Shown here piece by piece: positions 7,462 through 15,447 of a stretch of 29,090 bases of DNA. The stretch's first letter is position 1, and the number at the start of each line of letters is the position of its first letter. The position numbers were made by a program, and so were the translations under genes. This DNA is from CAJWPI01 sp964635015 (GTDB lineage: Bacteria; Pseudomonadota; Gammaproteobacteria; Magnimaribacterales; Magnimaribacteraceae): contig CAZWMS010000021.1 in NCBI GenBank assembly GCA_964635015.1, positions 1 to 29,090 on the forward strand. The letters run 5' to 3'. Below the pieces are notes generated by a model. That model was not told the DNA's origin. It searched no databases and worked only from the letters and a program-made list of their open reading frames with translations.

Positions 7462-7656
7462 ATGATTTGTATTAAGACCACCATACCATCTGATATCTGT
7501 GAAATAGATGATGAACTTAAAGCTATTTACCATAGTCATGATTCAGTGTGCATTTGGATTTTTAGAACTAGAGCTGATAGAAACAAATTCATGGATGAAA
7601 CAGCCGGTATGGTAAAAGAGAATAGAGAGGAACACTTTAAATCTTTCTACCAATAA
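7462..7656 (+). CDS. Small hypothetical protein, 64 residues
   Basis: This is a short, soluble-looking, acidic protein (ATG at 7462) without signal peptide or membrane segment. I do not recognise it. Residues 30-49 (starting VCIWIFRTRADRNKFMDE) look like a strand followed by a helix, as in small dimeric alpha+beta barrel (NIPSNAP/ABM-like) proteins, but this is only an impression. It lies divergent to the serine hydrolase, 56 bp from its start, and upstream of the Trp-rich gene. Coding status is supported by ordinary amino-acid composition and by the lack of any better frame here. Confidence 0.5.
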   Translation: MICIKTTIPSDICEIDDELKAIYHSHDSVCIWIFRTRADRNKFMDETAGMVKENREEHFKSFYQ

Positions 7657-7719
7657 AACTCTATACTATAGTGGTGTCTTAAGGTTAGTTTTTTATATAT
7701 AGAAAAGGAAGATTTTCTG

Positions 7720-8022
7720 GTGAAAAATTTTTGTTTATTCTTTGCTTACTTTCTTATATGGACTACACCCATTCAATTAGCTTTTTTATTTTGGATTTTG
7801 TGGGTTGTCTTATCTAGTGATTACACAATACTGTCTTTAAGTACGGCAAAGTTCTTGGAAATACACCTCTCTTGGTTAAAAGATTGGGTTTACTCTTGGT
7901 TCTGGAATGATTGGTTAGATTTCTGGTGGGCCTTTCCAGCCTTAATTTTAGGGTTTCTAAAGTTTGCAATTAATACTTGGCTTGGATTTTGGCTGTTACC
8001 CATTGCAAAAAAGATGCAATAA
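7720..8022 (+). CDS. Tryptophan-rich small membrane protein
   Basis: This 100-residue protein starts with GTG at 7720, supported by an AAGGAAG sequence about 10 nt upstream. It contains 12 tryptophans, seven of them in the stretch SWLKDWVYSWFWNDWLDFWW (residues 51-70). A first hydrophobic helix covers about 5-32, a second about 70-95; the Trp/Asp-rich piece between them looks amphipathic and interfacial. I do not recognise a family. It lies 66 bp upstream of the double-cupin gene, on the same strand, with no clear terminator between them, so co-transcription is possible. Confidence 0.65.
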   Translation: MKNFCLFFAYFLIWTTPIQLAFLFWILWVVLSSDYTILSLSTAKFLEIHLSWLKDWVYSWFWNDWLDFWWAFPALILGFLKFAINTWLGFWLLPIAKKMQ

Positions 8023-8088
8023 GAGACTAGTTCTATTATTCATTCCAGTTGTTATAATTTATTGCAATTAATGTAACTGGAGGAAACT

Positions 8089-9162
8089 ATGTCAGAAGCG
8101 TACAATCCTGAATACAGCCCTAGCGGAGTTGGAGACTGTATTGATACAAACAAGTTACCATGGTTATCTATTCCTAATGTTTCAGGTTTAGCTATAAAAC
8201 CAGCACGTGCTAGTGGTGAAAGCGGTATTTTTAGTCTTATTTTTAAACTAGATGCAGGATCTTCTTTACCAAGTTCAGTTTATTTGGGAGGAATGGATAT
8301 GTTAATTCTTTCTGGCAAAGCTGAATATGAGCAAGAGGGGTCTAGAAGTATTCTTAATCCAGGAACTTGGGGGTTTATCTCGGCAAATTCAAAAGTTAAT
8401 GCCTTCACTGCCATTGAGAATACTGAAGTACTAGCAAATTTTTATAGTGCCGTAGCTTTTCTAAACGAAGATGGTTCTCTAGATTCTTTGTTTACAGCTT
8501 TGGATGTTCTTAATTTAGCTAAAAATAGCGATATTGTTTTAGTTCCTAATTCTCTGACTGCTTGTTTGGAGTTAGAGGGAGAACCCTATAAGGGCAATGC
8601 AGAACCTTTAGAAATAGCTTCAAAAAATGCGGGGAACCTAGTAACTGATTCAGTTGATCCTGCACAAAGCTCTGAAGTAACTCATCCTCATTTTGTTGAT
8701 ACCAGGGAAGTGCCTTGGTTAGTTTTACAAGGCATGGAAGATGTTGGCTTGAAAATATTAAGGGTGAGTGAAGAAACAGGATATATCTCATTAATAGTTC
8801 GTCACAATGGGGTTGCCACTCCTCATACACATATTGGAGCAAGTGACTTTTTGGTTTTACAAGGACAACTAGGTGTTAGAGAAGGACCTCCAGAAGGATA
8901 TGGCCCTGGCATATGGTTCTATGAACCTGCAGGAGCTAGACATGATGCTACTCAGAGAGTAACTGATGAAGACCTTATCTATACTGCTAATTTATATGGT
9001 CCAATTATGTTTGATTCTGGTCCGGGGACCCAAATAGATCAAATATTGTCTTGGAAGGAATATAAAGATATGGCCGAAGCTAATGGAGTTAAATTGGTTC
9101 CTAGTACTAGACCCGATGATTCTTCGCTGCTAGCTTGGGCTCCATTAAATTCTAAAGATTAG
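8089..9162 (+). CDS. Double-cupin protein (ChrR / acetylacetone-cleaving-like) with a metal-less first cupin
   Basis: This 357-residue cytoplasmic protein is a tandem duplication of a cupin: domain 1 about 20-125, domain 2 about 203-305. Each copy begins with a (D)xxxxPWL element (DTNKLPWL and DTREVPWL). Domain 2 keeps metal ligands: H246 and H248 in TPHTHIG, D253 in place of the usual Glu, and H285 in AGARHD. In domain 1 the equivalent positions are S63, Y65 and V103, so all three His are gone; only D70 is kept. The fold family includes ChrR anti-sigma cupins and Dke1/2,4'-dihydroxyacetophenone dioxygenase-like enzymes that cleave C-C bonds of diketones with Fe2+. Domain 2 may be catalytic and domain 1 structural. 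A good GGAGG ribosome-binding site precedes the ATG. Confidence 0.8.
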   Translation: MSEAYNPEYSPSGVGDCIDTNKLPWLSIPNVSGLAIKPARASGESGIFSLIFKLDAGSSLPSSVYLGGMDMLILSGKAEYEQEGSRSILNPGTWGFISANSKVNAFTAIENTEVLANFYSAVAFLNEDGSLDSLFTALDVLNLAKNSDIVLVPNSLTACLELEGEPYKGNAEPLEIASKNAGNLVTDSVDPAQSSEVTHPHFVDTREVPWLVLQGMEDVGLKILRVSEETGYISLIVRHNGVATPHTHIGASDFLVLQGQLGVREGPPEGYGPGIWFYEPAGARHDATQRVTDEDLIYTANLYGPIMFDSGPGTQIDQILSWKEYKDMAEANGVKLVPSTRPDDSSLLAWAPLNSKD

Positions 9163-9249
9163 AGAATTAACATTTTCTGATTACGAAGGAATTTCAGACT
9201 TACTTAGAAGGCACTAACAATAATATAAACAGATAAACTGGATCTATTT

Positions 9250-9753
9250 TTATTTGAAATAATTAAATGGCCTCGTTTCAAGAGCAATATTTCTAGTAAC
9301 ATAAAAGATAAGAGAGAAAAATATTGTTGATATTAGGTTGTTGGCATAGAAGGGAATGGCCATAATATAACTTTCCATGAGACCCAAAAAATCTTTTGAG
9401 TACATCTCAGAAGAAGACCAAACTCCAAAATTAGATACTAAGAAGAAGAGCGTGGGAGACAGAATTGAAAGCCCAAGAAGATTTTTAAGATCAAATTTTG
9501 AAAATCTAAGAACAATTAATCCTATTAAAAGAAAAGAACTATAAGTCCATAGCATAGTGTTATGAAAGCCTATTATTAGGTCAGATATAAAGACTAACGT
9601 AAGAGGTAAAGTGAGAATTACTCTTTTATCTAGATTCATAAAAGGCAAAAATATTGCACCAGCTATCAAAGGAGTAAAGTTAGGTGGATGAGGGATAATT
9701 CTACTTAAGATAATTAATACAGAAAAAAATAACAGGCCTTTAATTAAATTCAT
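9250..9753 (-). CDS. DUF6580 family membrane protein
   Basis: This 167-residue protein has five to six membrane segments and matches the pattern I know for DUF6580. An N-terminal RIIPHPPNFTPL block (18-29) is followed by FISDLIIGFHNTMLWTY in the middle and SNFGVWSSSEMY plus an AIPFYANN block towards the C-terminus. The family is unstudied; the layout resembles small substrate-specificity (S) components of ECF-type transporters, which is inference only. It is convergent with the cupin gene (87-bp gap without a strong hairpin) and divergent from the Spy-like gene. Confidence 0.8.
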   Translation of the reverse strand: MNLIKGLLFFSVLIILSRIIPHPPNFTPLIAGAIFLPFMNLDKRVILTLPLTLVFISDLIIGFHNTMLWTYSSFLLIGLIVLRFSKFDLKNLLGLSILSPTLFFLVSNFGVWSSSEMYSKDFLGLMESYIMAIPFYANNLISTIFFSLIFYVTRNIALETRPFNYFK

Positions 9754-9930
9754 AACTTATATAACTACAGAAAGATTAATTTGTGGTTATGATATTCAAG
9801 TATAAGGTTAATTACTACAAGAAAATTTGCTATTGTCTGTAAATTACTAGGAAAAAAAGATTTACTTCTTAAAAATGTCACCTAAAATGCGCAGACTTTT
9901 GAGTTTAGGGAAGTTATTTATTAATTAGAC

Positions 9931-10428
9931 ATGACAATAAAATCACTATTTATCATAGGCTTGTTCGCTAGCTGTTTTCTTTTTGGTACTAGCGATCTAT
10001 ACGCCAATGGTTCTTACCTACAGACACCCGAGGCAGGTGAGAGGATTAAAAGAGCTTTTGAAAAAGGGGGTATTCCCATGATGCAAGCTGAGAAATTTAT
10101 GCTTGCTTTGTCTCTGAGCGAACAACAAAGAGAGAAGGTGGAACCAATCTTTCTTACCACAATAAAAAAGAGAAAGAAGGCTATGAAGAAACTCAAGGGA
10201 ATGAATGGAAGGCCACAGGATGCTATAGAAGATTTGAAGAAAATACAAAGGAAAGAGAAGAACAAGTTAAAAAAAATCTTAAATTCAGAACAATTTAAAA
10301 CCTATTCTGCTATCGTTTCTGTAAATAAAGGCTTTGTTAATGGCCTTGGGAATATGCGAATTCCTATCGTACAAGGTGGAGTTGGAGGTGGTTACGGCAA
10401 TCAGACTCCAACAGGACAAAGGCCATAG
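9931..10428 (+). CDS. Periplasmic Spy/CpxP-like (LTXXQ-type) small protein
   Basis: This 165-residue protein has a signal peptide (cleavage probably after the Ala of LYANG, about residue 25). The mature part is highly basic and helical. LSLSEQQREKVEPIF (60-74) and ILNSEQFKTY (116-125) are the paired L(T/S)xxQ-type helices found in Spy and CpxP, which act as periplasmic chaperones or stress sensors. A stretch of 12 Lys/Arg in about 30 residues (79-115) separates them. The C-terminus (149-165) is Gly/Pro-rich and probably disordered. Spy homology is suggested by motif and architecture only. It is convergent with the first TonB-dependent receptor and separated from it by a long hairpin. Confidence 0.65.
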   Translation: MTIKSLFIIGLFASCFLFGTSDLYANGSYLQTPEAGERIKRAFEKGGIPMMQAEKFMLALSLSEQQREKVEPIFLTTIKKRKKAMKKLKGMNGRPQDAIEDLKKIQRKEKNKLKKILNSEQFKTYSAIVSVNKGFVNGLGNMRIPIVQGGVGGGYGNQTPTGQRP

Positions 10429-10446
10429 TCTAATCCAGAATTGAAA

Positions 10447-10487
10447 ATCGCCCGAAAATTAACCTGAGAGGTTAAATTCCGAGCGAT
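10447..10487. terminator. Long imperfect hairpin, probable bidirectional terminator
   Basis: Two 19-nt arms (10447-10465 and 10469-10487) around a GAG loop pair at 16 of 19 positions; the mismatches are 52/82, 55/79 and 58/76. It sits exactly between the convergent stop codons of the Spy-like gene (10428) and the first TonB-dependent receptor (10501). A modest T-rich tail (GTTTCTT) follows on the plus strand. Confidence 0.6.
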
Positions 10488-10500
10488 GTTTCTTATTAAT

Positions 10501-13500
10501 CTAAAAATTTAGATTAAATGTAGCTCCAACAATCTTAGGTTCAGTTAAGAAGTAGTTAGTATACATTCCCGAAGTGTCTGAGGTTACATAGTGTCCCGTA
10601 ACGTTCTCTTCGTCCTTTAAGTTACGAGCCCATAATCTAACACTCCATGAACCATCTGGGTTATTTATTAGAAGAGAGAAATTCGTTTGATCCCATGAAG
10701 GAATTTTATCCCAACTTCTATTAAATTCCCTTGCGTAACTTTCATCTTGCTTGTAGTAGTCTACACGAGCAGTTATATCCACCCCATCAAGTGCATGCCA
10801 AGTTTTTTGTATACCAATCTTTATGGTTTGCTCAGGAGAGTTTGGTAAAGCATTCCCCTTTATGTTCGTAAGTATTCCATCACTAGTAGGGACTCCTATT
10901 GCGTTAAGGAAGGCTCTAGACATGTAAGCAGGAACTCCGTTTGGATAAATAGTATTTGGAGCTGGTATACAAGCTCCTAGTCCTCCACAAATTGTAGAAG
11001 CCATAAGTGCACCTTGAAGGTTAGCAATATACTGCACTCCAGTAGCACTTCCTGGATCAATACCTTTCAATACGATCCAGTTAGGGTCACCTTGTTGTCT
11101 ATCTTTTGGATCAAGTAGCATATTGTCCGCTGCTTCCGTTTCCAACATAGATAACATCACATCTATAACTATATCTGGATCAAACAGAGGTATGTAGAGT
11201 AGTTCAAGTTCTGCTCCCATAATATCAGCGTCCACGTTCACGTTAACAGATGAGTTATTAATTATTTTATAGATTTGAAGGCCTTCGTAATCATATTGGA
11301 ATACTGAACCATTCATCTGCATCCTGCCGTCTAACCTAGTAGTCTTAAAACCAAGTTCTACAGCATCTACAATTTCGCTACCAAATACTCTTGGTGTATC
11401 CAATGGAAAAGAATCATTTATAGCGGGATTAAATCCACCTGGTTTGAAGCCTTTAGAGTAGGTTGCATACAAAAGGGTATCTGGATCGTATTGCCAATCT
11501 ATACCAATTCGGCCTGTAGTTTCTTCCCAAGTATGTTCCGTTGGACTTCCGGCTAAAATTCTCGCTTCGTTGTACTCTGGCGTTGGAGGTACCATCATCA
11601 TTGCTGCTAGAACTTGAGGGACACCAGTTGGATCTCCTCCTAGAACTGCTAAAGTAGCAGCATCCATGGCTGATTTAGCACCATAATAGGTAAGAAGATC
11701 ATTTCCAACCGCTGTACAGGAGTTTGTTGCTGCTCCAGTAAGAATTGCTACTGCAGACCCCGCAATTTGTGTTAGACAATCAGGTAAAGAAGATCTAACC
11801 CAAGCAGATGACATGCCAAGTGCAGGACCTAAATTAGCAGCGTTGGCTAATGCAGATCTATCTCTTGTTCTCTTGTCGTCTTCGTTTCTTCTGAAACCAA
11901 CTGTTAATCTCACATCATCGCTGATATCTAAGTAAGCTTCACCAAAGAATGATTTACGATCAGCATAGTTCCAACCATCATTATGGAAGAAACCTGGATA
12001 CAGTTGGGGTACTCCTATCGGTGCCAAGCCATAAAGTGAAATAAAATCTAATGAGTTAGCATTTACGTAATAACCCCCATGAGATACTCCGTCAGTAGTA
12101 TTCATACCAACCACAAAGTTAAAATTCCCATCCAGATCTGACTGAACTTTAATTTCTCCATATTCTACTTCTGAAAAGTCGGTATAAGCCTTGTCATAAG
12201 AATAAACTCGGCTCCAACTTCCAATAGAATCTCCACCGTATACACCCGCAGTTATAGTTTGCTCACACTCTCTTCCACAGGCTGTTCCAGAAACAGGAAC
12301 TCTTAAATCAGTACCTGTAAGTGCATTAGGACCACCGGTTGCAGGGTTGAAAGGTAGAAATGAAGGACCTACATCCATATTGTAATCTTGTTGTGAATCC
12401 TGCGTTCCGTCAGCTTCAGAATAGTTCAAGGTAACAGAGAATTTATCAAAGTCATGCTTAATAGTTAGGTAAGATTGACTGCTTTCACTTTTAAAGACTG
12501 GTTCAAAGTCAGTATGTATTTGACGTAAGCTAGTCAAAGTAGGTCTTGGATAAGCAAATAATCCCAAGGCATTAAGAGCAGGAGTACCTTGACCTAGAGG
12601 GAAAATCCCACCAAATGAAATATACATTGTTCCTGTAGTTGATCCAGGGTTAACGCCATCACGTCCAAATTGATCTGAAATGCATCCGTAAGTAGGCAAA
12701 GGGTTTTGTTTACAAACTTGGTTAGTAATTCTTGCTCTATCGCTATCTTCATCATAGGCTGAATGCATAAAATCTACTGTAGTGTTCTCTCCTTCCCAGC
12801 GAAGGCTTATCCTGTAGTTATCGTTATCCCTTCCATCTATATCTCCATCAGAATTGACGTATAGGTTTTCAGTAAAACCATCACGTTCAAGACTTGTAGC
12901 AGCTACTCTTACTGCAAGGCTGTCAGAAAGAGGAAGGTTAATAGCCATTCTTGTTCTTTTGTGGTTGTAATTTCCAAGTTCAGCTTCTACGTAGCCATTC
13001 AAAGATTCCATATCTGGTTTTCTGGTAATGAAATTAACGACTCCACCGGTTGCGTTTCTTCCAAACAGAGTCCCCTGAGGACCTCTAAGTATTTCTAATC
13101 TTTGCATATCGTAGAACTCTGTAGTTATAAGGTTGCCTGTAATGGGGATGTCATTGACGTGAGATGAAACACCTGCCTCTCCAGATCCTGCAGTTACTAA
13201 TCTTCCAATACCTCTAATAGAGAATGAATTACTTCCGAAGTTAGTATTAGTAAAACTAACATTTGGGACGTTCATTTGAATATCTGAAGTTTGGATAATT
13301 TGTCTTGCTTGAATGCCTTCTTCACTAAAAGCAGTTACAGCAATAGGTACATCTTGAAGGCTCTCTTCAGTACGTCGAGCCGTGACAATTACTTCCTCTA
13401 TTGATGAGGCACTATCACCTTCAGCTGCATGAAGCACCTGAAAAAAAGGAGTACTAAGGATTATTATTAAGCTATAAGCAAAGCATTTAATTGAATTCAT
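10501..13500 (-). CDS. TonB-dependent outer-membrane receptor, 999 residues
   Basis: The signal peptide (about 1-26, ending HAA) is followed by a TonB box (EEVIVTA, 35-41). Next comes a plug domain (about 46-165) with the conserved RGPQGTLFGRNATGG element (139-153). The rest is a 22-stranded barrel ending in aromatic Phe (FNLNF), the usual C-terminal barrel-insertion signal. It resembles the CirA/iron-complex branch common in marine proteobacteria that take up siderophores, oligosaccharides or other large molecules; the ligand is not predictable. The mature protein has eight Cys in four close pairs (263/273, 408/412, 575/595, 838/844), likely in surface loops. It has a GGAG ribosome-binding site and is divergent from the amidohydrolase gene at 13721. 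At 999 residues it is long for the family because of extended loops. Confidence 0.95.
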   Translation of the reverse strand: MNSIKCFAYSLIIILSTPFFQVLHAAEGDSASSIEEVIVTARRTEESLQDVPIAVTAFSEEGIQARQIIQTSDIQMNVPNVSFTNTNFGSNSFSIRGIGRLVTAGSGEAGVSSHVNDIPITGNLITTEFYDMQRLEILRGPQGTLFGRNATGGVVNFITRKPDMESLNGYVEAELGNYNHKRTRMAINLPLSDSLAVRVAATSLERDGFTENLYVNSDGDIDGRDNDNYRISLRWEGENTTVDFMHSAYDEDSDRARITNQVCKQNPLPTYGCISDQFGRDGVNPGSTTGTMYISFGGIFPLGQGTPALNALGLFAYPRPTLTSLRQIHTDFEPVFKSESSQSYLTIKHDFDKFSVTLNYSEADGTQDSQQDYNMDVGPSFLPFNPATGGPNALTGTDLRVPVSGTACGRECEQTITAGVYGGDSIGSWSRVYSYDKAYTDFSEVEYGEIKVQSDLDGNFNFVVGMNTTDGVSHGGYYVNANSLDFISLYGLAPIGVPQLYPGFFHNDGWNYADRKSFFGEAYLDISDDVRLTVGFRRNEDDKRTRDRSALANAANLGPALGMSSAWVRSSLPDCLTQIAGSAVAILTGAATNSCTAVGNDLLTYYGAKSAMDAATLAVLGGDPTGVPQVLAAMMMVPPTPEYNEARILAGSPTEHTWEETTGRIGIDWQYDPDTLLYATYSKGFKPGGFNPAINDSFPLDTPRVFGSEIVDAVELGFKTTRLDGRMQMNGSVFQYDYEGLQIYKIINNSSVNVNVDADIMGAELELLYIPLFDPDIVIDVMLSMLETEAADNMLLDPKDRQQGDPNWIVLKGIDPGSATGVQYIANLQGALMASTICGGLGACIPAPNTIYPNGVPAYMSRAFLNAIGVPTSDGILTNIKGNALPNSPEQTIKIGIQKTWHALDGVDITARVDYYKQDESYAREFNRSWDKIPSWDQTNFSLLINNPDGSWSVRLWARNLKDEENVTGHYVTSDTSGMYTNYFLTEPKIVGATFNLNF

Positions 13501-13534
13501 ATTTTTTCTCCAAAAAGTTTGGAATTAATTCCTA

Positions 13535-13565
13535 ATTTTAAGTTTCCGACTAAAATCTAAGTCAA
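13535..13565 (-). promoter_or_regulatory. Candidate sigma70 promoter for the 999-residue TonB-dependent receptor
   Basis: Reading the minus strand, TTGACT (13565-13560) is followed after 18-19 bp by TTAAAA/TAAAAT (13541-13535). This lies about 35 bp upstream of the receptor start at 13500. The -35 is a good match and the -10 is moderate; no other regulator site is evident. Confidence 0.35.
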
Positions 13566-13720
13566 AACCCCTTGTATATTCTTAACTATGCTAAAAAAGA
13601 TGATTTTTTGCAAGAATAAAATTTACAAAAAATAACTTGCTAAAATACAACCCTGTATTATGGTTTTTGATCGGGTATAGAATTAGTGTAGATTATTGTT
13701 TAGGTTTTGTATTTAGTCTT

Positions 13721-15400
13721 ATGAAAAAAAGTCGAATCTTATTTTTAATACTTTGTTTTGTATTGGTAACTTGTAGTGTTGATCAAGACTGCCAAAAAGC
13801 AGATATTATCTTATTTAATACCAAGGTTTATACAGTCGATGATAACAACAGTATTGCTGAAGCAATTGCCATTAAAGGTAAAGAGATAGTCTATGTAGGA
13901 GATAATAAAGGCGTAAAAAATTACAAATGCTCTAAATCGAGAATTATAGACCTTAAGAATGGATATATTTTCCCAGGGTTCACAGATTCGCACGCCCATT
14001 TAAAGGGTATAGGGTATAGAGAAAATACTCTCAACCTTCAGGGAATTAACAGCTTGAAAGAAACAATGAGTATGGTTGAAGAATTTACTAAAAGCAAAAA
14101 ACCCGGTGAATGGATAGTGGGTAGAGGGTGGATAGAAAAAGTATGGCCCGAAAAGAGATTTCCAAATAAATATGATTTAGACAGATTTTCTAAAAACAAC
14201 CCTTTGCTTCTAGAAAGGGCAGACGGACATGCTGTTCTTGTTAATTCTTACGCTCTAAAGTTAGCTGGGATAGATTCAAACAGCATAGATCCTCACGGTG
14301 GGGCCATATTGAGAGATAAACATGGTGAGGTCACAGGAATTTTGATTGATAGAGCAACAAATTTAGTTGAAAAGCTAGTGCCCAAAAAGACTCCTGAAGA
14401 GGATAAATTTGCTCTAGAGCAAGGTATAAAGAGGAGCATTAAATTAGGCTGGACTCAGATCCAAAATGCAGGGGGAAGTATTCAAGATTTAGAGTTATTA
14501 AAAAAAATCAAGTCTGAAGGAAATTTATTGCTTAGAATTTATTTCTCTGTCAGTGAAGGTATTCCTGCAGAAGAGCTTTTAAATAAAGGACCCTATCTAG
14601 ATAAAGATAATATGCTAATAGCTAGGGGAATTAAGCTTTATGCAGATGGAGCATTGGGCTCAAGAGGTGCTTATTTAAAAGATAATTATAGTGATTCTAA
14701 AACTAAGGGTTTATTAATCTTTAAGAAAGAAGAAACTATTCCCAAGTTAAAAGACGCCTTAAAGAAAGGTATTCAAATTCAAACCCATGCTATTGGAGAT
14801 TTAGCAAATCATATTACTCTGAACTGGTATGAAGAAGCTTTTGATTCAGTTCCTTTAGAGGAGAGATCTATTTTAAATCCACGGTGGAGGATTGAACATT
14901 CTCAAAATATTCAACCTGAGGATCAAACTAGATTTAATAAATTAGGGGTAATAGCATCAATGCAACCTTCGCATGCTATAGGGGATTTGCATTTTGCAGT
15001 AGATAGACTAGGACTTAAAAGAGTAAAGAATGCTTATATTTGGAAGTCGTTACTTGATCAAGGTGCCTTAGTGATAGGAGGAACGGATGCTCCTGTAGAA
15101 ATAGGAGACCCATTAATTGAATTCTATGCTGCAGTTACTAGAAAAGATGTTGACGGGTTCTATACTGAGGACTGGAATTTGCAACAGGTAATTACGAGAG
15201 AAGAAGCCCTTAAAATGTTTACTATATGGCCTTCTTATGGAGCATTTCAAGAGAAAATGAGAGGATCTTTAGAGGTAGGTAAGCTAGCTGATTTAAGTGT
15301 TTTCTCAAAAGATATTATGGAAATACCTGAAGAGGATATTTTAGAAGCTAGAAATATAATGACTTTAGTAGATGGTAAAATAGTCTACGAAAACTTGTAA
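13721..15400 (+). CDS. Lipoprotein amidohydrolase of the YtcJ type (amidohydrolase family 3)
   Basis: I choose the ATG at 13721, giving 559 residues with a classic lipoprotein signal: MKK, a hydrophobic core, then the lipobox LVTC with Cys18 (the TTG frame extending back to 13637 breaks this signal and is unlikely). The enzyme should therefore be anchored in the outer or inner membrane facing the periplasm. Amidohydrolase metal motifs are present: DSHAHL with H91 and H93, THAIGD with H356, WRIEHSQ with H393, and GTDAPVE with D456; LYADGALGSRGA (307-318) is typical of the YtcJ group. Such enzymes hydrolyse exocyclic amide or similar bonds; the substrate is unknown. It sits between two TonB-dependent receptors, so it may process a ligand that one of them imports. 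It ends at a strong terminator. Confidence 0.92.
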   Translation: MKKSRILFLILCFVLVTCSVDQDCQKADIILFNTKVYTVDDNNSIAEAIAIKGKEIVYVGDNKGVKNYKCSKSRIIDLKNGYIFPGFTDSHAHLKGIGYRENTLNLQGINSLKETMSMVEEFTKSKKPGEWIVGRGWIEKVWPEKRFPNKYDLDRFSKNNPLLLERADGHAVLVNSYALKLAGIDSNSIDPHGGAILRDKHGEVTGILIDRATNLVEKLVPKKTPEEDKFALEQGIKRSIKLGWTQIQNAGGSIQDLELLKKIKSEGNLLLRIYFSVSEGIPAEELLNKGPYLDKDNMLIARGIKLYADGALGSRGAYLKDNYSDSKTKGLLIFKKEETIPKLKDALKKGIQIQTHAIGDLANHITLNWYEEAFDSVPLEERSILNPRWRIEHSQNIQPEDQTRFNKLGVIASMQPSHAIGDLHFAVDRLGLKRVKNAYIWKSLLDQGALVIGGTDAPVEIGDPLIEFYAAVTRKDVDGFYTEDWNLQQVITREEALKMFTIWPSYGAFQEKMRGSLEVGKLADLSVFSKDIMEIPEEDILEARNIMTLVDGKIVYENL

Positions 15401-15428
15401 AAAAGGGCACTTAAAGTGCCCTTTTTTT
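15399..15428. terminator. Strong bidirectional rho-independent terminator
   Basis: AAAAAAGGGCAC, a TTAAA loop, and GTGCCCTTTTTTT form a GC-rich 6-bp stem extended by A/T pairing, with T-runs on both strands. It lies between the convergent amidohydrolase (stop 15400) and the second TonB-dependent receptor (stop 15448), so it can end both transcripts. Confidence 0.9.
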
Positions 15429-15447
15429 AATTTATCACTTAGATGAC

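Noticed and set aside
9998..10265. Two overlapping minus-strand frames opposite the Spy-like gene.
   Set aside because: Their Phe/Leu/Ser-rich content is what results from reading Lys/Glu-rich coding DNA backwards; the plus-strand frame has a signal peptide and conserved motifs.
13637..13720. TTG-initiated extension of the amidohydrolase.
   Set aside because: It would place 28 residues ahead of a well-formed lipoprotein signal peptide beginning at the ATG at 13721.
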